Assembly (NCBI GenBank): GCA_963969395.1
Contig: OZ017796.1
Coordinates: 46,738,243-46,802,242 of the forward strand
Source of the DNA: Pseudoscleropodium purum
Lineage: Eukaryota; Streptophyta; Bryopsida; Hypnales; Brachytheciaceae
Direction of reading: 5' to 3'
Length of the DNA: 64,000 nt
The notes below the pieces were generated by a model. That model had not been told where the DNA came from. It worked only from the letters and a program-made list of their open reading frames with translations, and searched no databases. The position numbers and the translations under genes are program-made. The first letter of the stretch is position 1, and each line of letters starts with the position of its first letter. Positions 25,401 to 37,650 of the stretch are shown in pieces.

Positions 25401-28400
25401 GGGATTTATGTTTAACTTTTTGATATAAGTTAAAGAATGCATAATTCTATATTAATTACAAAATTGCTTCGTGATTTTTTAATTTTGTAGCTTAATGAAG
25501 ATCTCTCAGGGCCATAGATGGAGGAAGTGCATGTCTCCCAAGATTCACTAACTTGGATACGTTGGGCAGGCTATGTTGCCATCAGTGTCTGCAGAATTAG
25601 AAAAAGCTGCCCGAAATATAAATACTGTGACAGCCAAGGCTTGTCTATTTTCTCTTTGTACATCACTTATGGTAAGTTTCTTTTCAAGCTCTGCGTCAGT
25701 CAACCAATCCCACTCCACTATTAATGAAATTTATTGTTTGCAACACTAGTTACGAACTCTAACACTAAATGGCAATAAAGCCGCTGATGTTACTTAAACT
25801 AAATGTCAAACATGAACACTATTTGTCAACTAAATTTCCACCAAAAAATCTAAATTAAGACCGAGATAGTTCACCCTTCACTAAATCAGTATCCGACATG
25901 AACACTAATTGTCAACTAAATGAGAATTAGAATGAGTTACATGATATGGTAGATAACACTATAGGTTGCATAACTCTAAATTTCATTATTAGTGTACTGC
26001 TGCTGTAGTTTTACGTTGAAGAACAATCTGGCAACATGCTGACATGGCAACAGAATATCTTCCTATCATCTGACATTGTGACCCAATTTTGATCTATGAT
26101 GCAGATTAGAGGCAGAGAGACACTTGAGCACCCTTTGTTAGATCAGGTTCCGAAGTCATTATCAAGCATCATACTTTGGTCCCCAAATTCTCTGAAAGGT
26201 CTGATGTTCATCATTCTTGTCATTTTGCTTAACAGAAATGAGCGCAGGATATGTGGTCCTGTTCTTTCCTGTGAGTGAGAGCAGTCACATTCATCTCTAT
26301 CACTAAAAAATTTCACCATATTCTATTTTATTTAGAAAGTTTGTAGGTATGCGAAGGGGGATGGGGGGTGGGGTTGTGAAGGTAAATCGTTGATAATGGC
26401 ATTTAATGCTTGTGGTGGATGTAATTGGGAGAACTGCGTAATGACTTGCAGGGTCGAAGGAAATAGCGAAGGCACAACATGGTTGCATCGACTGTTTTGC
26501 AGCAATGATTTGTGCAGAAGTTGGTACTCTAGGCATAGTCTCCCCATTACCGTCCAAGCCTTTGCAAGGAGATCTGAAAATGAAGAAACTGATCGAGGAG
26601 ATTCCTGAGGGGGAGTGGAGAAGTCGTTCAAAAGGTGCACTCTCAGTCTTTCGGCTGTCCTCTGTTTTGCTTGCTGCTCTCTTCTGAGGACATCACGTTA
26701 ATGAGTACGGTTTCTTGGCGCTTGATTTTTAATAGCTCAATGTTCCGTGTTTGCATAAAACGTGAAGAGGACATAGTTAGCATATTTCTGGTTTCTGGTT
26801 TCTGCTTATCTTTGTGGCTCTTCTTGACTTCATATAGCATCTTTAACATTTTCCAATTTGAAGCAGGTAAACAAGAGCCTCAGAGAAGATGGAAAATTCT
26901 CTCTTCAGTGATAGAGTGTGTTGGAGGCGGTCAGCAGATTACTTCAATTTCTGCAACACTGAGGTTATCAGAAGTTGAGAGAGGTAGGAATATCAATCTG
27001 AGATGTCACTGCAGCCTGCTTCCCTCCTGTAGATAATTTCAAGTAATAATTTAACAAATACCTTCTTTTTATCCCTATTTATATTCGAGTTTCGTTTTAC
27101 AAGCATTTCAAATTTTGCGTTATAGGGTGTGAAGACGCCCAGCCAGCTCCCGAGGTATACCGAGTGTGCATGGCCAATGTCCTGATCAGTAGTTCTCAAA
27201 AGATTTCTGCTAGTGTCAAACCTGCATATGCCCGGGCTGTCATACCGCCAATCATGAGCTTCATTCAGGTATTCATCTCATTTCTTCAACATTTTCTGGT
27301 AGATTTATTTCATTTTTGGTGTTCATTTTGAATCAGAATGTTTCTTCATATTAAGTATTTATAAACACTCTTGAGTAAATCAGTCATCCTAAGAAACTCA
27401 CATTCTTACAGTAGAAATTGTACTCGCTCTACAATGTTGAAGCTATCAACATGATATAAAAAGTCCGCACAAATTCTTATTCAATGTACGGTAATCAAAA
27501 CCTTTTAAACTTTATTACGTAGTAATTTTACGAACTAAGAGAAAATTTAGCCCCCGATTGATATCTATTTTTCTCACAAAACCATAGGCACCCATCTACA
27601 AGAAACCAGTATCATAATATGAATTTTCCTCGTGAATTCGATAATCCCATTGTCACCTACGTAGATGAAACTGGCTTGGAAGTTTATGAATGGGACATAT
27701 ATATCCTTTTAGGCATTTGGGAGTTAATAGTGCACATTCTTATGATTAGAATTGCACCTTCAGAGTTTTTTTTCATTTCCTTTGATCAAGTGAACTTCAT
27801 ACATTCTGTTCTATAAACTGTGATGCTCATTGAAAATACTTTGGGTGCAGGTGAGCTCTGGGCCTAATCTGCGGGCAGCTTGTTTTCAAGTCCTCTTTAC
27901 TTCTATTTATCATCTCAAAGGACAAGCCATAGTTCCATTCGCAGCTGATCTACTGAACCTTGCGATTAGCACTATTGGAGGCCGTTACTCAACAGAGGTA
28001 ATAAAATTCAGTCTCTGTGAACCTTCAAATTCCGTATCAAAATTTCTGCAAGATCCTGTATGTGACATTGGCCAAGATCTTGGACAGCTGGTATTACGAT
28101 TTGCATTATCCAAATTAATCTTTTAACTTCATGACGTATTGCAGTAGCCTCTCTTGGTTGAGAGGGAGCTTATTAAAATCTTATTTCCTTTCCCTGATCA
28201 GGAATTTTGTGCTTTTGGTGTTCTGTTGATGAATGTCCAACAGGAGCGAACTGCTGGTACGAAGGTACTGGCCTCGCTCTTAGCAAGCGAAGACAGCGTC
28301 CTCAAAGAGATTGCTCCGTATATTGAAGATGCCCGCCGAGCAGTGGCGACTGTGGCTAATATGGATTCTTCTCCACAGCTGCGTGCATTGTGTGAGCAGC

Positions 28401-28429
28401 TGCTGTCTTGCATGACCAAGACAGAGTAG
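19496..28429 (+). CDS. Large ARM/HEAT-repeat protein, 26 exons, 1155 residues
   Basis: This is an alpha-helical solenoid protein, probably a plant-conserved ARM-repeat superfamily member (AT3G57570 is the Arabidopsis candidate from memory). Its function is unknown. Exons: 19496-19695, 19785-19902, 20046-20259, 20435-20528, 20788-21014, 21121-21218, 21416-21521, 21727-21863, 21972-22145, 22364-22545, 22759-22902, 23208-23296, 23553-23700, 23950-24002, 24244-24302, 24560-24723, 24830-24999, 25111-25156, 25306-25378, 25570-25671, 26105-26198, 26452-26634, 26867-26983, 27126-27268, 27851-27997, 28244-28429. The total is 3468 coding bases, divisible by three, with every junction in phase. Repeat-like helices include VEVAMAILRFLLFRSS, VPVLMDMLDTRDSAARAVVLLVAE and LASLLASEDSVLKEIAP. 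Weak points are the donor GTTCCT after exon 11 and a possible 3-base acceptor shift at exon 6. It may act as a scaffold. Confidence 0.88.
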
Positions 28430-29270
28430 CTGCACAAAATCTTCTACCTTGTTTTCTCTAGCTTTTAATAGATTGTGAGAGCTTGCAATTTGTGTTGCAA
28501 ATTGTCGCTTTTTCTTTCTAAATTTGGTTCTGCATGGTTTGGAGCCCAATCTCTTGTCGTCTATGATGCTGCGTTGAGTTTTCAAGAGTTGGAACTGGCA
28601 CCTTTATTTTTGGAACCGGAAGCTCACACTCTGACATTCCCTAATGAAAATTACATGGGTGGATTGTGAGAATCTCGTCCTGGTAGCAACTTTCAGAGGA
28701 TTTAAAAATGATATCTCGCATGGAGGACGCTAAATACTCCATTCGATGTGGGACCAGCAGGGTGAATTTACCCCGAGGGAAAACTCAGGAATTTTTTATT
28801 GTCACACATGATAAAATTTGCAATTTTTGAATTCATATTTGCAATCAAAGATCCCAAATTAGGGGAAAGATCATAGAATTTACACGGCACAAAATAGGGG
28901 ACTTCTTCTTTACATTTACTCCAGAGAGCACAAAATTCGCCCTGCTAGTCCCTGTTTGAATGGAGGATTTAGCCGGTGTTCTGCCTTGCTCTTACTGGCG
29001 CGCTCAGTAGACGAAGTTTGTAAGCATGCGTTCCCCACCAAGAGCGATTCATATTCACTGAGCCTACCTTTCGCCTGATGTGGCAGCGGAATAAGGGCTT
29101 CCTTATGGCCGGAGATAATTACAGGGGAAGCAAGTCTTACGAAAGCTTCGTAGTAATTTACGTACAAATTTTGGCGAGAACGTGATACAAATACGTATAG
29201 GTATATGTTACCAATACGTATGTGTACGCTTTCTCCTTAGTCTGTGAAGCACGTTGAACACGGTGTTTGC
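28430..29270. other. Intergenic region between the ARM-repeat gene and OST4
   Basis: This should contain the 3' untranslated region of the ARM-repeat gene and the OST4 promoter. It also contains a 203-bp MITE-like element, listed separately. No other gene was seen. Confidence 0.5.
28750..28952. mobile_element. MITE-like element with 3-bp target duplication
   Basis: The left end reads GGGACCAGCAGGGTGAATTTA. The right end is the complement of GGGACTAGCAGGGCGAATTTT, giving terminal inverted repeats of about 21 bp with few mismatches. TGT flanks both sides, a possible 3-bp target-site duplication of the sort made by PIF/Harbinger elements. The interior, in reverse complement, resembles the interior of the element at 49077-49309 (CCCCTATTTTGTGCC, then TTGCAAATATGAATTCAAAA). 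Confidence 0.75.
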
Positions 29271-30029
29271 AGACCAGTTTGTTGGTGCTGCTGTTGTTCC
29301 GACGGAGCGAGCGCTTCCCTGCCACAGCCATTCCGTGCCGACACCTGCTCCGCGTCCGACCTTCCGGCTTTAGCAAGGTATGAAAGATCCACTTATTCGC
29401 ATTTCCATGTCAATCGGTGTTTTGCGTTCTGTGTTCTATTGCCCTAAGAGATCGGATTAGGGTTTCGATGCGCTATTGGGACAGTGGAATGAGATTTTGC
29501 CTTTTTCCGAATTTGTGATCGTTAGATGAGGTTCGCTACGTGAAGAAGGGAGGGAGGTATCGTTGTGAGTGGGGACCGCTTGCAACGAGAGTTGATTCAA
29601 CGTGCAAACTGAAACCCTAGTGGAGGTAGAGTTGGGGTTTTGAGGTTTTGAGGTGGAGTTGGGTTTGGGCTGCGATCGGTTATCTGTGAATCACTTGAAA
29701 ATTATTTAGCGCTTCATGGGAGCTTGCGTAGCTGGGGTTTACGTTTTTGCAATGGTTGGGATGGTGTTGGAGTAGTGGTGGATGCGCTTTCTTTGTTCGG
29801 CATTGGGATCGCTAAGAGTTGTGTCACAACGAAAAGTATCTACCGTAATTCTCATGTGGATGTGTTTGGGATTGGCCAATGGTTCTTTGTTCATCTCTGA
29901 ATGTAGATAGCAATTTACTTACGCGCAGTGCAATGACTTGCATTGACCATGTTTTATCGCGAATCGAATTGTAGTTTGGTTTTCAACAGACTTACAATTA
30001 CAACGGTGATGTCGAATTTTTGTGTGCAG

Positions 30030-30143
30030 ATGATCGACGACACGGATTTGGGTTTCTTCGCCAACTTTTTGGGCATTTCGATATTTGTGCTACTGGTTGC
30101 CTACCACTATGTGGTGGCAGAGCCCAAAGTCAAGGCACAGTGA
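30030..30143 (+). CDS. OST4: Oligosaccharyltransferase subunit OST4 (37 residues)
   Basis: OST4 is a tiny one-pass membrane subunit of the ER oligosaccharyltransferase, which transfers glycans to asparagine on nascent proteins. The product starts [15 protein letters not shown], continues with the hydrophobic span [14 protein letters not shown] and ends in a short basic tail, matching plant and animal OST4 almost along its whole length. The ATG falls on the first base after a CAG acceptor (AG at 30028-30029). A donor AAG|GTATGA near 29377 implies a leader intron of about 650 bases with the first exon around 29270-29377. The longer open frame from 29943 is intron and is not used. Telomere-box motifs (TTAGGGTTT, AAACCCTA) lie in this leader intron. 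Confidence 0.95.
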   Translation: MIDDTDLGFFANFLGISIFVLLVAYHYVVAEPKVKAQ

Positions 30144-30906
30144 CACAGTGGCAGGTTCGGTAATTTACCCGGCATAAACGATGGACCGGTGGCATCCTGT
30201 TGAGGAAGTCACCATGTGAGGAAACTATTATTCAACATGGGAGAGCAGTCATGATTTGGCAGTTCTGTACCTGACTGGAAGACCAAGTTCAAAAGGCATT
30301 TTATGGCTGCCTGGCACAGCTCTTGTAGTATCGCTTAGCCAGGAAATGTGCCACTGGTTAGTGAATGTGTCTTCATGCTAACCAGGTGGATCGCGACCTA
30401 CGTTTATAATACTCTACTTGGTTCTTGCCTTCTAGCAAAAGTTTAATCTGAATCCAATCTTCTTGAGGTTTTCTTTCTGTCCGCGTATCTCTATTAGTTT
30501 TCAGTTTGATCAAGGCTCAGGCAATAACATAATGTTTGGTACTGTGGAACTAGTATTCTGTAGCAATTTGACAACGAGTTTTAACTTTGAATTAAGTTGG
30601 ATGCCTTCACTTTGTCTTGCACGTTCGTCTGAATGCCTCTCTACGCAACTTGAGTTTGGAGGTCCAATTGTTGATGTTGAAGATTGGTAAGGTGCTCTTC
30701 TCATTACTTCCTTCCAGGTAGTTTTATTCTCATTTATGTTCAACTTTAAGGTCTTTTCCCAGCTGTTAACATATTTTTGGAATCATTTAGCCCCCAGTAA
30801 AGTCCGAAGTCCTTTTTTCCAATCTGCCATATCTGTTATAAAAGTAAAAACTTAAAAAAATTGTTTCTTTTGCATACTTAACTGTCCGACCTTGTATTAC
30901 ACAGGT
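30144..30906. other. OST4 3' region and intergenic DNA
   Basis: The first several hundred bases probably form the OST4 3' untranslated region. Short open frames near 30463-30743 show no family resemblance. The sequence turns AT-rich towards the foldback element. Confidence 0.45.
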
Positions 30907-31759
30907 GGGTCCAATACTCTTTCAAATTGCCTATTATGCCATTCAAAGAATTTTGCATAATATAGAATACAATTGACATTTCTTGTCTTGCATAATTAAC
31001 ATTCAATGCTTATGCAATCTCAATTAAGCACACCAAATTCTAGTTTAAAAAAATAAAACTCCATTTTGGATGAATTGTTCATTTAATATTCATGGTTTTA
31101 TATGATAATTCATTGAAAAACATTGATGATAAATTTTTTAATTTGATTGTATAGATATGTAGGAAACATCCATGTGCACATTGTTTCTTCAATAAGCATC
31201 TCCAATAAACTTAAGAATTCCCTCTACAAATTTCAATGTTAGGTGACAATGTCCAAACTCTATAAAATACATATTTATATTTTAACAAGATTTTGAAAAA
31301 ATAATTGTTCCATCTTATTCAAAGCAATTTTATCATATTTGAGCCATGGAGCTTTAAAAATGTGCCATCATACTCAAAATATAGATATATCTATTTTACA
31401 AATTTTGAACATTGTCCTTCCAACAATGAAATTTCTATAGAGGGAATTTTAATTTTTTTTGGAGATGCTTGTTGAAAGAAAGATATGTATATGGACATTT
31501 ACTACATATCTATAGAATCAAATTTTATAAATTCATCACCAATGATTCTCAATCAATTATCATATAAAACCATGAATATCATATGAAAAAATTCATCCCA
31601 AATGGAATTTTGTTTTTCTCAAACTAAAATTTGGTGTTCTTGGTTGGAATTGCATAAGAGTTGAATGTTAATTATGTAAAATGCAAAATGTCTATTATAT
31701 TCTACATTATGCAAAAATCTTTAAATGGCACAATAGGTAGTTTGTAAGAATATGGGACT
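30907..31759. mobile_element. Large foldback (palindromic) element, ~380-bp arms
   Basis: The left arm, from GGGTCCAATACTCTTTC at 30907 to about 31290, matches the reverse complement of about 31376-31759, which begins AGTCCCATATTCTTAC in that orientation. Shared ordered blocks include CCTATT(A/G)TGCCATT, TTGCATAAT, ATAATTAACATTCAA, ATTCATGGTTTTATATGATAAT, ATAGATATGTAG and AAGCATCTCCAA. The arms match over nearly their whole length, roughly 80% by eye, leaving a loop of about 90 bases. I saw no coding frame, so it is probably a non-autonomous foldback transposon. Target-site duplications were not certain. Confidence 0.85.
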
Positions 31760-33739
31760 TAATTATACACCAAAACTCAAACAAACAAAATTGAACAATA
31801 ATCATTGGCTATGAGACACTAGATTCACATATTGGTTACTTATTAATTTTTGGTAACTAGTTATTATATTCTTCATTCTATTTAATGTTATTCTTGCAAA
31901 AATGGAACCACACTAAATAGAGTTTTTATCATCATAGACTATATGTCACCCCATATATTGCAAACATTATAAATTGCAAAGACCACAATATTTATATAAA
32001 TAATTGTAACAATATTGAAAGTAAAAAAAACACTCGATCATTCAATAGTGTGGATTCTTTAAATCATAGGAGCAATACTAAATAGAATTATTTTAAATAT
32101 TGTAATGATGGAACTATACAAGTAGAATGAAGAGTTTAGTTTTTATTCCTAGGTCTATAACAAAGAATCTACCTCTAAAACAAGGTAACAAAGGTTAATC
32201 TATTTTTAAATTGCCTAATTTATGATTGGATTGTTTGAAGTTAAAGAGTATTCTAGACTTTTCTTTCATGCATTTTTTAGATATCAAATGAATAAATTAT
32301 AAATTTATAAAATACCAAAGAAAGGGGAATTCAAAGGTGATTGTAGGCTCTTATAAAAAGAGGCTATACATTTTAGGCAAGAATCTATAGGGGTACAATT
32401 AATTGCAATTACCTTATATTCTTGAAGCTTTAAAGGACAGATCTATGACTTTAAATTAAATTTGAAAGTCTCTAACTTTCTATCAACTATTTCTTTGTTA
32501 CATATGAGTGAATTTTTTTTCCACAAATGAAATTGCATGTCTAATATTTGTCATAAAATATTCAATCTTCTTTTAAAATTTAAATTTAGTGAGAATTGAT
32601 GAAGATAAAATTAAAACATTCATAATATATCTAATACAAATTATGTTCAAAAAATTTAAAATTTTCAATATAAAAATATATTGTAGTGAAGAACATTGTG
32701 GTATAATGAAAATTTCCTTATCACTCTATATTTAGAACTTGGTCATAGATCCTCAACTTCAAACTTTACTAAAATGTTTCTTTTAAGGAATTTTTCAAAA
32801 TTTCCAAGTCGAGTAGAAATAAAACTTTAGTAACTTCATTTTGTTAGTTTTGCTCAAAAGGCAAGAAAAATCATTTTGAATGTTAAAATCAATTCTAAAG
32901 GAAAGAAAGTTCAAAATATTGAAATACATTAGTTAGTGTACCATTTTATCGATAAACTACCCCATATAAAGTCTAAAAACAACTAAAATGTTTTAAACTT
33001 AATTTAATGATGTGAACAAAGCATTACTAAAGTTGCACACAACAAATTGGATGAAAAATGTCCATTCTTCAATATGCACAACACCTCATTGACAATTTGA
33101 AGGACACCAAATTTCTTTGGTATCCTTCCAAAGTTACAATAAGAGTGTTTTGAAAACCACATGTTGTATTTAACCTTAGAAGGATGTCTCATTAGGAATA
33201 GGTAGTCACTCAAATATGATTCAATTTTTTAACCTATAGATGTATTCTGCATTCCATTCTAAGAAGAAAGTCATCCATGGGACACTCTGGGTCGTCAGCG
33301 TCGTTTCAGGGATAAGTAAAATTATGAAAAAAGAAATATACCCCCCAAGATTCCCTTGAAAGTGTTTTTTGTAACGCTAAATTGTGCTCCAAAAGATCCC
33401 CTGGAAGATCCCTTGGTCGAAGCTAGGGTTTCAAGGCAGGAGACGTGGGCAGAGTTTCTGCCGGCATTTCATCACCAAGTGACAAGGAAGTGTTTTTTTG
33501 GTTTACATCACCTTCTCGGTGGAGCTTGCAGTTGTACCCAGCTTGTAACTCTTTAATAACATTTCTGTCTCTGTCTTGTTTCTTTCTCTCACTTTGCACG
33601 CAACCATTGTCACTCTGAAGTTTTTGTTGAAGCTTTTGTTGAAGCTTTTGTTAGAGCTTTTGTTGCTCTGTTTGTGCTCCCTTTCCTCTGTTTTTGTTCC
33701 ATTTTGCTTCACTTCTCTTCTGCTGCAGGCTTCTTCGCA
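31760..33739. other. AT-rich repeat DNA and NFS1 promoter
   Basis: 31760 to about 33240 is very AT-rich with no supported gene. From about 33240 the composition becomes gene-like and forms the NFS1 promoter and leader, with an AGCTAGGGTTTCA telomere-box near 33420. A TCTTCTGCTGCAG acceptor-like stretch ends at 33728, just before the chosen NFS1 ATG, and suggests a leader intron. Confidence 0.45.
33617..33664 (+). repeat. 12-bp tandem repeat in the NFS1 leader
   Basis: Four units of GAAGCTTTTGTT (with GAAGTTTTTGTT first and AGAGCTTTTGTT last) stand in a row. They lie 76 bases upstream of the NFS1 start codon, in the leader or a leader intron. Confidence 0.9.
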
Positions 33740-35152
33740 ATGGCGCCTCCTCTGGTGTCTCGTTCTTTGGCATCGCTTTGGCGCGCTCGCGCTGGAGCCT
33801 CCGCTGCCGTCTGCCGCTTCTCTCCCTTTCTCGCCTCCCGCGCCAATTCCACCGCCGCTGCCGTTGCGGCGCTCGACGATGGCCCTGCTGCGCCTCCAGT
33901 TTCTGCTCCTATCTCTCTTCTGATGAAGGGCGTCAAGATGGCTGGTCGTCCGCTGTACCTCGACATGCAGGCGACTTCTCCTGTGGATCCTCGCGTCCTG
34001 GATGCGATGCTGCCCTTCTACATCGACCAATACGGAAATCCGCACTCTCGCACGCACATGTATGGATGGGAGAGCGATGATGCGGTGGAGAAGGCGCGGG
34101 AGCAGATCGCCAAGCTCATCGGGGCGAACCCTAAGGAGATTATCTTCACTTCTGGCGCCACGGAGGCGAACAACATCGCAATTAAGGGAGTGATGCATTT
34201 CTATAAGGAGAAGAAGCGGCATGTGATCACCACGCAGACGGAGCACAAGTGTGTCCTCGACTCTTGCCGCCACTTGCAACAGGAGGGGTTCGATGTCACG
34301 TATTTGCCTGTTAAGAAAGATGGCTTGATTGATATGGGGGAGCTTCAGGCTGCCATTCGACCCGACACGGGAATTATCTCGGTGATGCTAGTCAACAATG
34401 AAATTGGTGTCATTCAGCCACTTTCGGAGATTGGGGAACTTTGTCGGAAGAACAAGATTTTCCTTCACACGGATGCGGCCCAAGCGGCCGGAAAGATCCC
34501 TATCAATGTGGACGAATTGAAGGTCGACCTTATGTCCTTGAGCGCTCACAAGATCTATGGTCCCAAGGGAGTCGGAGCTCTGTACATGCGGAGGAGGCCT
34601 CGCGTTCGCGTGGAAGCACAGATGAACGGTGGCGGACAAGAACGAGGCATTCGGAGCGGGACCGTCGCTACTCCTTTGGTTGTAGGGATGGGTGCCGCAT
34701 GCGAGATTGCAAGGGCAGAAATGAGCCACGACGAGAAACACATCAAAGCACTCACCCATCGGTTGCACCAGGGCATTCTGTCCAAGCTGGATGGCGTCAT
34801 TCTGAACGGCAGCGAAGAACACAGGTATGCCGGAAATTTGAATTTATCTTTCGCGTATGTGGAAGGAGAGAGTCTGCTTATGGGACTGAAAGAAGTAGCT
34901 GTCTCTAGCGGAAGCGCTTGCACCAGTGCAAGTCTCGAGCCGTCATACGTGTTGCGAGCATTGGGAGTAGAAGAGGATATGGCTCATACCTCTATCAGGT
35001 TCGGCATTGGGAGGTTTACCACGAAGGAGGAAGTTGACAGAGCCGTTGCTTTAACTGTGGATCAAGTGACTAAGTTAAGGCAGATGAGTCCTCTATGGGA
35101 GATGGTACAGGAAGGCATCGATTTAAAGAGCATCGAATGGTCGCAACATTGA
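33740..35152 (+). CDS. NFS1: Mitochondrial cysteine desulfurase NFS1, single exon
   Basis: This is a PLP-dependent class V aminotransferase-fold enzyme that takes sulfur from cysteine for Fe-S cluster assembly in mitochondria. The chosen ATG (33740) gives 470 residues with a Ser/Arg/Ala-rich presequence of about 70. The mature part starts near [22 protein letters not shown]. Landmarks include [35 protein letters not shown] and [10 protein letters not shown] with the likely PLP lysine at about residue 271. [12 protein letters not shown] and [21 protein letters not shown] follow, the latter with the catalytic Cys at about residue 394. The conserved C-terminus ([18 protein letters not shown]) is intact. 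An upstream in-frame Met at 33674 adds leader-encoded residues and is less likely to be used. No intron interrupts it, as I recall for Arabidopsis NFS1. Confidence 0.97.
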   Translation: MAPPLVSRSLASLWRARAGASAAVCRFSPFLASRANSTAAAVAALDDGPAAPPVSAPISLLMKGVKMAGRPLYLDMQATSPVDPRVLDAMLPFYIDQYGNPHSRTHMYGWESDDAVEKAREQIAKLIGANPKEIIFTSGATEANNIAIKGVMHFYKEKKRHVITTQTEHKCVLDSCRHLQQEGFDVTYLPVKKDGLIDMGELQAAIRPDTGIISVMLVNNEIGVIQPLSEIGELCRKNKIFLHTDAAQAAGKIPINVDELKVDLMSLSAHKIYGPKGVGALYMRRRPRVRVEAQMNGGGQERGIRSGTVATPLVVGMGAACEIARAEMSHDEKHIKALTHRLHQGILSKLDGVILNGSEEHRYAGNLNLSFAYVEGESLLMGLKEVAVSSGSACTSASLEPSYVLRALGVEEDMAHTSIRFGIGRFTTKEEVDRAVALTVDQVTKLRQMSPLWEMVQEGIDLKSIEWSQH

Positions 35153-35486
35153 TGTAGAATAGCTTATAATGTAATTTTTAAGCCCTTCTGTTTTTAATAG
35201 GCGTTATTGTTTTCCTCCCCTTTAAATATGTCACGAGCTTGGTTGAGTTTCAACAAGAATTTGATACTCTCCACATAGAATATGATTAGGAACGTAGTAG
35301 CTAGAAATACACCCCAATAGAACTTGAATGGTATAGATCCTATCTCCCGAGACTTTGGAAGTGCAAAGTAAAGGTGCTCTTGAGTGCTTTGGAAATTGTT
35401 TCATTCCATTCTCCATTCGTATGGAAACCACAGAAAATATAAACCCTTACAAGCATATTGAATCCAGCCACTCTTTGTAGAGCCTG
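35153..35486. other. NFS1 3' flank
   Basis: This probably contains the NFS1 3' untranslated region. No coding frame or repeat was recognised before the ARM-gene fragment begins. Confidence 0.4.
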
Positions 35487-36078
35487 CTGGAATAAGGGAT
35501 GCCCTGGATGTCATGTCTTTTGACCGTAGGTGTTGTTTTTCATTAAAACCTTAATTGTGGGATCTGTCCCAGTTCTCTCTTTCTCCTTTGTAAACTGCTC
35601 ATAGTGTTTGATTGATTTGAAATTGAGTGCCCTGCGTGCTTCTTTGGATCTTAACCGAGTATCGTTCTCAATACTTGCCTGGGCATCGAAGGTAGTCATT
35701 GTTTGAAACATCTTCCTGCTGAGTAGTATACTGATGACAAGTTTTTTCAGTATGTTTATGGGTCAGGGAATCTTTGTGTGTGTTCACAATTGTCTAAACA
35801 CCACTCAGGATCTTAGTTTCCTCTTTTACGATTGTCTAGATTTTCAGTTGCGTAGCTAGTGTGTAAAACAAAGTTACAAAGTTACAAAGTTACAAATCTT
35901 CTGCAGACTGAGACTTGCTTGTAGCTTTCCAAGAAGTCAATTTTCAGTAATATTTTTTTAGGAGTGCTTTCTGTATCACGCCTTATGCTCATTAATCAAG
36001 TCTTTACACTATTGAGTTGCAATATTTTGCTGTAGACAAGGTTTTGCAAGATGCTCATATGTATTAACCCAAGGAGGA
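35487..36078 (+). pseudogene. Decayed partial copy of the ARM-repeat gene (intron 14 to intron 15)
   Basis: This stretch follows 24105-24535 of the ARM-repeat gene in the same order. Shared words include GCTTCTTTGGATCTT, CTGGGCATCGAAGGTAG, GAAACATCTTCCTGCTGA, TTAATCAAGTCTTTACA and TTTTGCTG(C/T)AGACAAG. The copy of exon 15 has lost its CAG acceptor and has changed codons, and about 170 bases of unrelated sequence replace part of the second intron. Because introns are present it is a DNA-level duplicate, not a retrocopy. It cannot encode a useful product. Confidence 0.85.
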
Positions 36079-37650
36079 TGCATTTTTGTCTGAATTTTGA
36101 ATAATGGATGAATGCAAACACATCCTAAATACATAAAAATGCATTTTTTCATCCATTGATATATTTTAAAGATTTTTGTGTTAGTTCTTTAACATTTGTA
36201 TGGTATAGGTTTTGAAGACTTTGCTTTGCAAAAATTCGGTTATTCAAATAGGTACTAGTAAGTTTGGCTTCAAAAAAGAATTTTCTTAGTTCAAAAAATG
36301 ACCCTTCAACAATGATTGAAATTTAAAAATTAAATCAAAATCTCCAAAAATCACTGGGATTCAAATTTAACAATTTGAATTCTAGGAAAAAAAATTCTTG
36401 TCCAAATCACAATATACAATAATTGAATTTTTCCATTCATTTAAAAAAATAGAAATAGAATTTATTCAAATACAAAAATTATCAATATTTTATCAATCAA
36501 TTGTATAAAGGTTAAATTAAGCTTGATGATGTTTAACTTAAACATTATTGCTAAGGGTGTTTGGAGAGTTTAAAAAAAAAAATTTAATCTTTTGCATTCA
36601 TCAGGGCTACATTTATCCTTTGAAAAAAATTTCAAATTAATCAAATTGATTTGGTTATATTTACCAATTTATTTTCATTCATTAGTTTTAAAACTATAAA
36701 AAATATAATTTATTACAAAACTAATTGAGATTTTTCACATGGATAGATAACATATGGTCTCATGTAGAAAAAAGTTACATTGAAATTTGAATTTGCTTAT
36801 AAAAGCTATATTGAGACCCTCCAATAAAGATTGATCCTATGCCAATGAAACAAGTCTTTTAGGAATTAAATGAACAATTTTAGATCTATCTACTTTAGAT
36901 CAATGCAATTGAAGCTAACTTGCTTGGGCTATTTGTAATGCTAAAATTATTTTTGGCAAGGAAATCTCAAAAATTCTACTTGATTTTTGAGCTCAATTCT
37001 TTTACAATAGAAAACAAGAAGAAAGTGGATGAAATTGTCAAAAGCATCTATGTGGAATATGAGATTTGCCAATACATGGATGAAGTTTACTATTTGTAGA
37101 TCAATTGGATGAATTGTCTGCCAAGCGAACAAAAGAAATTCCGTGAATTGAGACCAGTTTCCGTTCCCGGAGACATGCCGACATTGCCGAAGCATCCAGG
37201 AAGGCCCCTTCCTCTAGGCTAGGGTTTCACGGACAGCGTGCACGGACTCGGCACCTCTCGTGCAGACAGAAAGGCATCTCGCCGACTCCGCGCCTGTGCC
37301 TGCACCTGCGCGTCGCCGCTCTGATTCTGGTGTCGTTCGCGCGCTTCCTGCCGGCATTTCAACACTACAAAGCCTTCACAGCCAAGTGATATTGATCACA
37401 TGGACATCTATCGACTTTCACAAAGGACCAACTTCGTGGAGAAGCTATCTATACCTAAGTTGTGAAGCAATTCAATTCCAACTCGGCCTTTACAATTTCA
37501 TTTCCACGGACAGGGCTTGGCTTGCTGTTATCAATTGCGTTGCAGTGCCTCTTGTGGACCACAGCTCAAGTGCGAATTCCGACGTTGTCGCTGCTGTAGT
37601 TCGTTTTAACTCAGACTTGAAGAGTAGTCAGTGATCTGATGACTCGCATG
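36079..37650. other. AT-rich DNA, then promoter of copy B
   Basis: 36079 to about 36950 is AT-rich with no gene. From about 37150 the sequence is GC-richer and should be the promoter and leader of the downstream small gene. It contains GGCTAGGGTTTCA and CTGCCGGCATTTCAACAC, words also found upstream of NFS1. Confidence 0.45.

Noticed and set aside
29943..30029. Upstream in-frame extension of OST4
   Set aside because: OST4 proteins start at MIDD or equivalent, and a good intron acceptor ends exactly at 30029.
33674..33739. Upstream Met for NFS1
   Set aside because: The added residues are encoded by a T-rich leader with an acceptor-like CAG just before the chosen ATG. The chosen start already gives a proper mitochondrial presequence.
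33503..34279. Long minus-strand open frame of 258 codons
   Set aside because: It is antisense to the well-conserved NFS1 gene, rich in Arg and His, and shows no family features. It is a by-product of codon bias in NFS1.
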